In this document: positions 23,795-33,624 of the stretch, piece by piece
How the letters are laid out: each line of letters opens with the position of its first letter
Position numbering within the stretch: position 1 is the first letter of the stretch
Origin: Carex sylvatica
Taxonomy: Eukaryota; Streptophyta; Magnoliopsida; Poales; Cyperaceae
NCBI GenBank assembly: GCA_964058845.1
Contig: CAXKVR010000435.1
Location: 1 to 64,000 of the forward strand
DNA length: 64,000 bases
Direction of reading: 5' to 3'
Made by a program: the position numbers and the translations under genes
The notes under the pieces: model-generated
Seen by the model: the letters and a program-made list of their open reading frames with translations, nothing else
Database searches by the model: none
What the model was told of the DNA's origin: nothing

Positions 23795-24352
23795 ATAAAA
23801 TATTTATCCATGTAACATAAAGTACTTATCCATGTAACATAAAGTACTTATACATATAACATAAAATATTTATCATTATGCTTGAGAAGTATTTTTCATT
23901 AATATTTTACTAAAAGTTGTAGTTATGTCTGAGAAGTATTTATCCATGTAACATAAAATATTTATCATTATGTCTGAGAAGTATTTATTATTGTTGTTGT
24001 ACTGAAAGTTGCAATTATGTTTGAGAAGTATTTATCCATGTAACATAAAGTACTTATTTATGTAACATAAAGTACTTATTCATGTAACATAAAATATTTA
24101 TCATTATGCTTGAGAAGTATTTATTATTGGTGTTTTGCTAAAAGTTGCAGTTATGTCTGAGAAGTATTTATCTATGCAACATAAAGTATTTATCCATATA
24201 GCATAAAATATTTATCATTATGTCTGAGAAGTATTTATTATTGATGTTTTGCTGAAAGTTGCAATTATGTTTGAGAAGTATTTATCCATGTAACATAAAA
24301 TATTTATCCATGTAGCATAAAGTATTTATCCATGTAACATAAAGTATTTATC
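23795..24352. repeat. 22-bp minisatellite with interspersed second unit
   Basis: The unit 'catgtaacataaagtatttatc' (22 bp) is tandemly iterated in runs of two to four. The runs alternate with a second module 'attatgtctgagaagtatttatta' plus 'ttgNtgttttgctgaaagttgcaattatg'. At least five higher-order cycles are visible. Spacers are not conserved like CRISPR repeats, and the setting is a plant genome. Confidence 0.85.
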
Positions 24353-24530
24353 ATTGGGTGAGGGAATTGTTTATTTAATGGTCCCTAATTGTGCGGGGAC
24401 AATCCAAAAAAAAAAAAAAATTGTGCGGGGATAATTAACAAGTATTTATGAAGAGATTATTTATTTAATGGTCTCCAGTTATGCGGGGACGATTAAAAAA
24501 AAAAAATTGTGCGGAAACAATTGATGGATT
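24353..24530. repeat. Duplicated 'attatttatttaatggtc..cNagttNtgcgggga' segment
   Basis: The phrase 'ttgtttatttaatggtccctaattgtgcggggac' at 24368 recurs as 'ttatttatttaatggtctccagttatgcggggac' at 24457. Each copy is followed by a poly-A run and 'ttgtgcgg'. Confidence 0.6.
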
Positions 24531-25080
24531 GATTTATTCTTTCATAAATAGAGATCATTGTATAGGGATTAATACTTTATAGATTCAATATAAATACTTT
24601 GATGCTTCAAATTAAATACTAACAGTTTACGAAATGCTTATTAATGACCAAGCGGTCCCCCCATGATATTTTTGACAGTTTGTGCGAAATTTTTTGCAGG
24701 GATAGACCTGTAAAGATTGTTATCATGATCCATTCTAAAATATTTGGTACAAAAAAATTAATTCAAATCTAGTTGTTAGTTATTTTAGTTAGATTTGAGA
24801 TTCAAAATCAAATTCCAACAAATAGTTTGAGATTGAGTAGCTAGATTTGATATTTTTAATCAAATTAATGAAGATTTGTCTTCCAACAAATGTTTTAGTT
24901 TCTTGTTTCATCATCAATATTACAGTGGAAAAGTTATGAATATTACTTGCATGAATAATTTACGATACTATATTTAAAAATAATTGATTTAAAAATGTCA
25001 TATTGTTTTTTGTCCCAGTTATGTTTTACATTTTAATTTTGAAAGTAAATAAGAATTAGTATTTTGTCTAGTGATAAATG
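24530..25080. other. Intergenic DNA, no gene seen
   Basis: AT-rich, without recognised structure. Confidence 0.5.
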
Positions 25081-25084
25081 CACC

Positions 25085-25395
25085 ATCTTTTAAAATGAGA
25101 TGTCAATTTGAGCTGCTCAAAATAGTTTCCACTTGAAGACCAAATTTTGTATTTTTTTAAAAAATATGTATAAAATTATTATTTTCAGAAGATCTCAAAT
25201 CATCTAAAAATAAAAATTCTGTACATATATAAAAAGTAGTAAAATATTTCTAAGATATATAAATTTCATCCTAAAAATATTTTAATTTGGAGATTAAAAC
25301 TAAATGTTGAACAATTCGGATCGATTGTTTAAACTTTAAAAACATAAATAAAAATATAAAACATAATTGAGACATTTTAATCCTAGTAATTTTAA
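25085..25395. mobile_element. Foldback MITE (shared family), decayed
   Basis: The family core 'gaccaaattttgtatttttttaaaa' on the left is mirrored by 'tatataaatttcatcctaaaaatattttaatttggag' and 'gaacaattcggatcgattgtttaaac' on the right. Ends not resolved. Confidence 0.5.
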
Positions 25396-25464
25396 AAAAA
25401 AATTATGTACATGGTCAAAGATTGTTAAAATTAGCGAATTCAAACTTTCGAAAGACTGAGTCCG

Positions 25465-25645
25465 ACCAATTTGTGGATCCAGCTCTTCCCAAGCACCGTA
25501 GAGGATCCCCTTCATTTTACGGTTTGAAATTTAATCTCAACCGGTTTGAGATTTGAGCTAACGCAGTGGACAGTATTATTGGTCTTTGAGATTCGTGACA
25601 AGTTAAAAAGAACGGTCCGGATCCACTAATGACAGTGATCGAAAA
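25465..25645. repeat. Dispersed repeat related to 5560-5745
   Basis: It shares 'cagtattattggNctttgagattcgtgacaagttaaaaagaacggt' with the copy near 5640-5690. A GATCCACTAATG word follows. Confidence 0.5.
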
Positions 25646-25820
25646 TACGATCAACTGAAAGGAATTAAAAGAGGAATTCGATTATTCGAGATGAGTTACA
25701 GAGGTTAAAATTCAAAAAATAGAGAAATTAAAGAAAGAAAATGATAAGAGATTCGATAGTATCGACTATCGAGTATCAATAATGTCAAGATTTCAAATAT
25801 ATATATATATATATATATTG

Positions 25821-26229
25821 GAGAGTGACTAATGTGCATTCGTATGAATATGGGTCGATATGCATACAGTCTAAATTTGAAATTTCAAAATTCAAAACGT
25901 CGATCTGAACCGTTCATCTTGTTCTCCATATTAATATGTGCTTGGAGACTAAATTTAACATTTTTATGAATTTTTTTACTATTTATTAAGCCACTTTGAA
26001 GATTGCTGATCCAACGGTGGATGCTGATTTTACTGTTTTGTTAAGTCACCGTTGGATCAAGAATTTTCAAAGTGGCTTAATAAATAGTAAACAAATTCAG
26101 AAAAATGTAAAATTTGGTCTCCAAGCACATATTAATATGGAGAACAAGATGAACGGTTTAGATCGACGTTTTGAATTTTGAAATTTCAAATTTGGACAGT
26201 ATTCATACGAATGCACATTAGTCACTCTC
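25821..26229. mobile_element. Foldback MITE (shared family), well preserved, in TA repeat
   Basis: Ends are GAGAGTGACTAATGTGCATTCGTATGAATA and its inverted copy. The arms carry GTCGATCTGAACCGTTCATC, TGTTCTCCATATTAATATG, and TACTATTTATTAAGCCACTTTG. The centre is GATCCAACGGTGGAT..., almost the same as in 12958-13381. A TA run abuts the left end. Confidence 0.85.
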
Positions 26230-26254
26230 TATATATTGTTAAATAATAATAAAG

Positions 26255-26652
26255 AGTCTGACTAGTGTAACATCAGTGTCATTTCAATCTATATAACACC
26301 AACTCCAAAATCTATTGAATTAACTTCAAACGGTGAATTCAAATCGTTCAAACCGATCTACTTCATTAGCTGTGCGTTTACATGAAAAATTTATAACTTT
26401 TTGAATTTATTTAGTATCAAGTCAAACGATAAAATGTGTGAGTTTTTAAGTTAATTTTAATATATTTATTTTTTAATTTTTTTACTGCTTAATTTGATAT
26501 TAAAATAACTCGAAAATATAAAAAGTTTACATGTAAACGTATCACTCATAAAGTAAATTGATTTGAACAGTTTGAATTAATCGTTTGAAGTCTATTCAAT
26601 TAATTTTAAAGTTAGTATCACGTCATGCAATGTGCTACTAATCAGACTCAAT
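26255..26652. mobile_element. Foldback MITE, 'TCTGACTAGTGTAACATCAGTG' family
   Basis: The left end 'gagtctgactagtgtaacatcagtg' and the right end 'cagcaatgtgctactaatcagactc' (approximate) are inverted. The inner words 'gaattcaaatcgttcaaaccgat' and 'atcNatttgaacNgtttgaatt', and 'gtttacatg' and 'catgtaaac', pair across the centre. Same family as 3420-3800. Confidence 0.65.
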
Positions 26653-26823
26653 AATAAATAATAATGAGGTTATATTTTTCTCTTAATTTGGCAGGTCACA
26701 TCAAACTCGTCAAAATCAAACCACAGACGGTCACGTTTTTCTTGAGACTTTAGATTTAGCTCGGATTCTCTGTGGCACACAAAGCATGTTAATTTAGCAC
26801 TTAACAGCATCACTCACTAAAAT

Positions 26824-27242
26824 CCGAAATTTTTAAAAATACCATATTCTAAAAATAATAAACTCACTAAAATCCGAAATTTTTAAAAATACCATATTCT
26901 AAAAATAATAAACTAAAAGATCACGATTTTATAAAATTTTGAAAAATAGCATGGCCGCATTAAAAAAATGCGGCTACTTTTCTGATGGCCGCATCTAGAG
27001 GATGCGGCCATCTTTTTTTTTTTTTGCTTTCTCGTGCAGCAGTTCAACTTGAAAAAAAAAAAAAAAATGGATGGTCGCTTCTAGGGGATGCGGCCCGTAA
27101 AAATGTGACCGCACCTATGGGATGCGGCCCGTAAAAATGTGACCGCACCTATGAGATGCGGCTATACTATTTTTCGAAATTTCACAGAATCGTGGTCTTT
27201 TGGTTTATCATTTTTGAAAAATGGTATATTTAAAAATTTCGG
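26824..27242. mobile_element. Mutator-type MITE with 9-bp TSD and duplicated left end
   Basis: Inverted ends CCGAAATTTTTAAAAATACCAT lie between perfect 9-bp repeats CACTAAAAT (26815-26823 and 27243-27251). The first 50 bp at the left, TSD included, are present twice in tandem (26815-26864 and 26865 on). The interior has four GATGCGGCC / GGCCGCATC words. Same terminal family as 7493-7779. Confidence 0.82.
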
Positions 27243-27274
27243 CACTAAAATAACAAAATGGACAATGTCAAGCA

Positions 27275-27550
27275 TGGTGATAAATAAATAGTTCGAGTTC
27301 GGTTTGGCGGAGATGCAGGATCAAAAATTCATGATACGAGAATAATTCGGATATAATTCAGAAATGATTGGGGTACTACAAGGAAGCAAAAAAAAAAAAA
27401 CCTAAAAAAAATCGCGTTTTATTAGTGAACAAGACGTATTTTACGTTTTTTTGCATTTTATTCGATGTTCGGTTCAAAAACGTCGAAAAAATAAATTAAA
27501 CTCGAATAATTCGCAAAATAATCACATATCTGGTTACTATGATGTGAAGA
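27275..27550. repeat. Dispersed repeat, inverted relative to 32935-33215
   Basis: 'aatagttcgagttcggtttggcgga', 'aaaattcatgatacgagaataattcggatataattc', and 'cgttttattagtgaa.aaga' recur in reverse complement at 32935-33215 upstream of the CID gene. A short third piece lies at 44565-44635. Confidence 0.55.
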
Positions 27551-29440
27551 ACTTCGTCTAATCTGGAATTTACGAAAAAGTAGCAATGTTAGTTCTATTT
27601 TTGTAAATATCACACGGTTTTCTTCGAAATCTGAAAATATTAATTTAGGAATATTAATTTGTGTATGTTTATTTCAGAAAAAGAAACATTGCGTAAATGT
27701 ATGTGTTCAGAATTTTATTTAGATGTAAAAGTTTAACTCTATTTTTTCTTGCAATTCTTTACCATGGATTAGACAGATAAAACAATTTGGTAGAGATGTG
27801 ATGGCAATATTGTTATTTATTCCTCAAATAAATATCAAATCCTGTCGAAAATTATTTTGATTCGTTACCAAATAAAACACGTCCATTAATTTAGAATCAG
27901 CCTCTACTTAATCTCATTTAGAAAGCACTAAATTGAACCATGCATTTTGAATTTGAACTATGCATTCAGAAGGAGATGAATGCATGTGCTTAAAATTATA
28001 AATGGAGTTAGATTTTCAAACTATAGAACTTAAACACACAATGAGAATTAATTATATAAAATTCTAATACTAAAAATAAAGTCAATTTTACAGTATCCAT
28101 TATATTTTACTCTAAATTATATAAACAATCATACACAATACATTTTATTTTTAATGAAAAATTGGGACCATTTGACCCCATTGTGAGCTCAGCGAATCCA
28201 TGCCCTCAAAATTTGAATCCAAATCTGTTTTTTTTTTTCTTGAGAAAATGAACGCTCTTCTTTTTTTAGGTGCTTATATAAATGAACCACATGCTTATAT
28301 AGATCAACTAAGTATTTATATAAGACAGTGACGGAATCAGAAATGATCGATAGGGGGGTTATACTAGTTTCTCAGGATAGGGGGATCTAATTGTCGCTTT
28401 GGCGCGGCGTGGAGGAAGTTAGTATGTATATTTTATGGATCTAACTAATTATTAAAGGAGACTCGGTATATTTTCTGCATCATCTTCATGAACATCCACT
28501 TTGAACATTCACGAACACACTAAATTATTAAAGAAGTTCTGTATATTTTCTGAATCAAGGAGGGCTCAGACAGGAGCTGGCCCTGCCTTAGTTCCACCCC
28601 TGATATAAGAGACTTAGACCGCTGCTCTTCAGTAACTTCAGTAAACCCCAAATTTTTAACATAGCGGATTCCATTTTGTACTGCTTTTGAAGAGAGAAAT
28701 AAGAGAGAAGAAAAGTCTCTCTCAGATTTGGATCTCAAAATTTCACATTTCTGAAAAATGGTCTGAGCAAAGTCCATATATACGTACAATTAATCACATG
28801 TCTGTGCATTTAGATAACTACGTACAAAGGAAGGCATGCATCACGATGTGGAGAAAAAAAAAAGGAAATTAGGACGGCGTGTTTTTGGCCCTCATAAAAA
28901 CGGAAACAAATATACTGCAATCTGAATTGGATGAATAGTATTCTGAAATTTCTATTTTTTCAAATTCAATTGTTGATTTATTTTGAGATGCGTGTACAGA
29001 AAAACTAGCTGTTTAGAGATATGTGCACAAAAAAGTTGAACGATTAGATTTAGAAAAGCAGGAATTTTAAGGTACTGTTCATTAAATTTGGATCGCATCA
29101 GATTTCATTCCCACAAAAACAATATGCCAAAGGATTGAGGACAAATATATATTTTTTTTTTCTATAGGAGGGTGATTCACATATTTTCCCTGAATTTATC
29201 GGATTTATTATCAATTTATAACGGAATCCATAATTTTTAAAATAATTCAGCTAGTCACATTTTATTACCACATGTTTTAGCGCTGTATATGACTCTCATT
29301 TCGAGTTAAGGTCTGATACAACTATCTCTTATATGATATCTGATTTTATATTATGCATGATGTGTGATTTTCATATATAATTTGGGTAAATCTTGTATTT
29401 ATTACGACCATATACCATTTTTTATTTAAATTACGACCAT
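27551..29440. other. Intergenic DNA, no gene supported
   Basis: Small ORFs at 28520-28789 (-) and 28687-28872 (+) overlap each other and match nothing I know. 'tgcttatata.a' is repeated three times at 28271-28320. Confidence 0.4.
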
Positions 29441-29452
29441 ATACCTGATTCA

Positions 29453-29808
29453 GAATTTTTTTTAGAAACCATAAATAAATAAAAAATTATCAAACCAACT
29501 TGATTATTTTGATTTTTTCAAAAATCATAAGAACCAAGATGCTATTTCGGTCTGAAGTGTCTTTTTTTCGGGACAGAATTGTCATTTCGATCTTAGCCGT
29601 TTTCACATATTTAAAAAAAAAAAACTAATGTAGTTGTTGAGGTAAAATTTGTGAAAATGTCTCGGACCGAAATGACAGTTCGGTATGAGAAAAAAAAAAA
29701 AAACACTTCGGACCGAAATGATATATCGGTTCTTATGATTTTTGTAAAATCAAAATAATCAAGTTGGTTTGATATATTTATTTATTTATGATTTCTAAAT
29801 TTTTTTTC
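29453..29808. mobile_element. Mutator-type MITE with perfect 9-bp TSD
   Basis: The 356-bp foldback has ends GAATTTTTTTTAGAAACCATAAATA and its inverted copy. TSD is CCTGATTCA on both sides (29444-29452 and 29809-29817). The arms read '...aaaatcataagaacc.agatg.catttcggtc'. Single or diverged arms of the same family occur at 15176 and in 13695-14778. Confidence 0.88.
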
Positions 29809-29817
29809 CCTGATTCA

Positions 29818-30476
29818 ATGTACATTCATATACTTTCGGAAGATTCTTCATTTGTACATGTCACAAGAACATTAAAAAGGGTTGTTGATGAATGTGAAGA
29901 GAAAGGCTCTTTTCCCTTTAATTGGAAGGAGATCACTTGTTCTCCGGGTGCAGAATTTTTAGAAATTTTTTGTCTCTCAGTTATTGGAATGTAGGACCAG
30001 TCACTATTAAAGAGAACCAGTCACATTTAATATTTAAACTGGGGGCTCACCAACAGTGACTCTAGGAAGATGAATTTCCTGTCCCGGAGACAGAATTTGA
30101 TTCCTCTTTAATTACCTACTCTAAGCTAGTACAAGTTATAAATTCCGATAGATTGTTGTTGTTTACCGCGCAACTAGCATGCATTTATAAACTTAAAAAG
30201 GAAGATGTCCAATCATATATAGATAGTCTACACAAGTTAAGTACATTTATATATTTTATACAAACATCATGTTAAAAAATCCTATTTGTTTTTTTTTTCA
30301 GAGCATTATTTTGAATATGAGATTTATACTCTACGTTTATATTTGTTTCTTTCTTGTGTAATTGTTTGCATAATATATTTTATATTTTATATTTTTTCGA
30401 GAGCAAGACAGAGATCTAAGTCTTTTAAATTTTAATGTCATAAAAGACTCACAATTTTGAACCCGTACCCTTTCAT
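29818..30476. other. Intergenic DNA, no gene supported
   Basis: The open frame over 29788-29994 runs out of the MITE and has no recognisable domain. On the minus strand, 'GGGTTCAAAATTGTGAGTC' near 30463 resembles a lone box B. Confidence 0.4.
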
Positions 30477-30484
30477 ACAAAGAA

Positions 30485-30993
30485 TAGAGGTGTTCAAACG
30501 GTTAGTTCAATTGAAACCAAATAAAATAGACAAACCAAACTTTGTTCGGTTTTAAAAATTCAACCGAACCAACCGAATTAAAATGACCAAGGGAATAAGA
30601 ACCAAACAGTTTAAACCAAATTAAATTCGGTTTGTTATTAAATTTCATAAAGTCAAAACTCAATACATACATCAATACATTAGTAATTTTATAGTAATAA
30701 ATATCAAAATAACATTACATACATTATTCAATTATATAAAAAATATGTAGATATTTTAAAATATCCAAATCAATTATATAAGAAAAGAAGTAGTAATTGA
30801 ACCAAACAAAATAGAAATCAAACTTGAACCATTATAATTTAATCAGTTTCATTTAGTTAATTTTGAAAAGTCTAAATCAAACCAATCCTTTTAAATTGAA
30901 ATAATTTAAAGATTCAACCAAACTAATTCATTTAAACAGAAAATTTTCGGTTTGATTGAAAATTAAACAAATTAAACTGTTTGAACATCTCTA
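30485..30993. mobile_element. hAT-type MITE with perfect 8-bp TSD
   Basis: The 509-bp element has ends TAGAGGTGTTCAAACGGTTAG and TTAAACTGTTTGAACATCTCTA. It is flanked by the perfect 8-bp repeat ACAAAGAA (30477-30484 and 30994-31001). Subterminal 'ttcggttt' and 'aaaccga' words occur on both strands. No ORF. Confidence 0.88.
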
Positions 30994-31534
30994 ACAAAGA
31001 ACATTACCTCTTGCATTAGACAAGAAGTTATTTCTTATTTGCATATTACATACTATTATTCCGTTAGTACAATTTTACATAAATTTTATTCGTATAGAAT
31101 TTTCAAAAAATTCAATTTGTACAAAATTTATACTTTTTTTTCTCAACAAAATATGATTTGACACGTGTCGTGTTCTGAATAGTAGGTGGCCACAGAAGGC
31201 AAATGCTGCTCACAAGTCACAATTAAAATCATTTTCCTTTTATTTTTTCTAATTAATAATGCCATCATGAAAAAAGCATCAAAATATGCAAAAAATTTCC
31301 TTTCCTGTTTCACAAATTAAAAAATTGTTGATTATTAAATTTTCATTAAATTTGAGAAAACAATTTATTGGGTTATCTTAATTTTTGATAACGGAAAGAA
31401 AAAAAAAAATCAGAAAGACCTCATAATATAGGTTACATTGTTTTTCCTGTAATCAGAAACAACACAATTTGGTCCATATGAAGCGATTTCTGATGAAATT
31501 TAATATCAGGTTTTGGGTAGATTGAAAAAACGTG

Positions 31535-31970
31535 CCGTGTCGTGATTAATACGCTGTGTTTTTGATCTTGTGTCGTGTCGTACTGTGATTAACTTAATTT
31601 TTAACATACCGTGTTATGACTAAAATTTCAAGAAATGTTCACGGCACGCAAATAGTCACGCTACGTGAGTCACGCCATGTCTAAACGTGTCTCAATTAAA
31701 CGTGACTCGCGTGACTATTTGATCATAATTTAGATTAGTTTATTCTAGAATCACCATGTGATCAAAATTTAACGGTCTCAATTAAACACGACTCGCATAA
31801 CTACGTACTGTGCTGTGTCAAAATTTTAAAAGACAATCACGATACAAAACATACGAATCACAGTACGTAACAGACACATATATCATGCCATTCTGTACCC
31901 TAAACCTGTAACCATATCATTCCGTAATGGAGCCAAACTTCACTGTTCCATTTTTCCCACTGTAGTCTTG
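31535..31970. repeat. Dispersed repeat rich in CGTGTCGTG, copy 2
   Basis: This is the diverged partner of 1790-2330, in the same orientation and phrase order. It includes two copies of 'tctcaattaaacgtgactcgcgtgact' (about 31690 and 31770). Confidence 0.6.
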
Positions 31971-31974
31971 GGTT

Positions 31975-33215
31975 CATCTGTAAAGGTTCCATCAGAAATG
32001 AAGTTGAAATATATTTTAAATCGGAAAAGAATTGAGAATCCCAACAAACCCCTTCGGCTTCAAGTAAGATAACATGCGTGCCAAACTAACAACCCTCTTT
32101 TGCTGACCCAAGCTTACGCATCCTCTCTCTCTTTCTCTCCCTTCCCCCGTGGCCCCATGCCCCCATCAAACCGATAGCTTTCGTTGGATATATAAGATCT
32201 TCTCCATTTCTACAAAATATAATTAAATGTATCCCATTTCAAATAAACGGACTAAATCTACATAAAATTTGTTTAACGGAGACTGAATTTCAACCAGCAG
32301 CAACTCAATAGACTCGAAAATATGATAAATAATTGTTAGTATAACACACTTTATTTACGTAACAACTAATTGTATATTGAAATTAAAGAAAATCACAATA
32401 CAAACTATAATTCATTACAAGCAACATTTTATATAACTAGAAGAGATAATTTGGTTTGTTAGAGTAATTTCATTACCAATGTACTCGTGAATTATTAAGA
32501 GTGCATCACATCGTGAATTTTTTATAAATAGTTGACACATAATCGTATCACAATTGACATTCACAAGACACATTATTATTAGTGAACAAATTAGAGATCG
32601 GATTATTAACACGTTAGTGATTTATATTTAGTAAGAAAACATATTAACTAAAAGCTTATCATATTAGCAATACACAAAATATATACACGTGAAATAAGAT
32701 ATTCTAGTTATTATCCGATAACGTATATTTTGTTAAAAAGACATACATTACGTAAAATAAGATATACTAGGTATTATCCGATAACGTATATTTTACAACG
32801 ACAAAAACATCCTTAAAAATAAATAACTTATCTTTTTGTAGCAACAAAAATGTTACAACAATATGCAACCTTTTACCATTCAAAGAATATTTAGTATTCA
32901 AACAAACAACTATAGTAACAATATACATGTACAATTCGCAAATAATTTGTGTTTTATTCGTCTTTTTGACGTTTTTGAATCAAACTCCGAATAAAATACA
33001 AAAAAATGCATAATATGTTTTATTACGAATAAAATAAAACATAAATCACAAATTATTCACGATAAAAATGTGAAAAAAACACCAACTTTTTTTTACTTTA
33101 TTTTTTTTGGGTTTTTTTTTTTCTTTCTTTCTTGTTGTACCGAATTATTTGAGAATTATATCCGAATCACGAATTTTTGACTCTGCCGAACCGAACTCGA
33201 ACTATTTGTTTGTCA
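31975..33215. other. Upstream region of the CID gene, no other gene
   Basis: It contains a duplicated 'attatccgataacgtatattttNNNaa.gac' segment (32710-32750 and 32770-32805). The repeat related to 27275-27550 covers 32935-33215. No clear TATA box was placed. Confidence 0.45.
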
Positions 33216-33264
33216 ATATGCAAACAAACAACAATAAAAATAATGTTGTAGTAGGCAACACAAA

Positions 33265-33624
33265 TTGAAGGTCTCCGGGAGGCACAGAAGATCTGAAAGT
33301 GAATGGAGAGGTAGCGTCACAGTCTTCACTAACCCATCTCTTCTCTTCTCTTCCCCATTCTTTCCACTCCTATTAACAACCTCCTTCCCTCTTAACGCCA
33401 TTAAAACCCACAATAAGCAAAGGAATCAAAACCCCCCAACCCACCTCCTCTCTTTCTCTCTCTTCACTAACGCCATCAAAATCGGAACTTGGCCAACCGA
33501 TACCATCACAAACCTCCGTTTTTCGGTTCTTCACCTCTCTCTGTTTCTCTCTACCCCATCCCATCACTTCCTTTTGCAAATTCCAAAACCACACACCATT
33601 TAGATAACAACAAACAAAGAATAA
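33265..33624 (+). promoter_or_regulatory. CT-rich 5' leader of the CID gene
   Basis: About 350 bp rich in CTTCTC/CTCTCT pyrimidine tracts immediately precedes the ATG at 33625, as in many plant 5' UTRs. The start of transcription was not determined. Open frames on both strands here are by-products of the biased composition. Confidence 0.5.

Noticed and set aside
23795..24352. Regular repeats that could look like a CRISPR array
   Set aside because: Repeats are in direct tandem with no unique spacers, units vary in sequence, there are no cas genes, and the genome is a plant's.
28520..28872. Overlapping ORFs on both strands
   Set aside because: Neither matches a known family, and each shadows the other. 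No exon signals were found.
29788..29994. Open frame after a MITE
   Set aside because: It begins inside the MITE and TSD, shows no domain, and could only be an unrecognised fragment.
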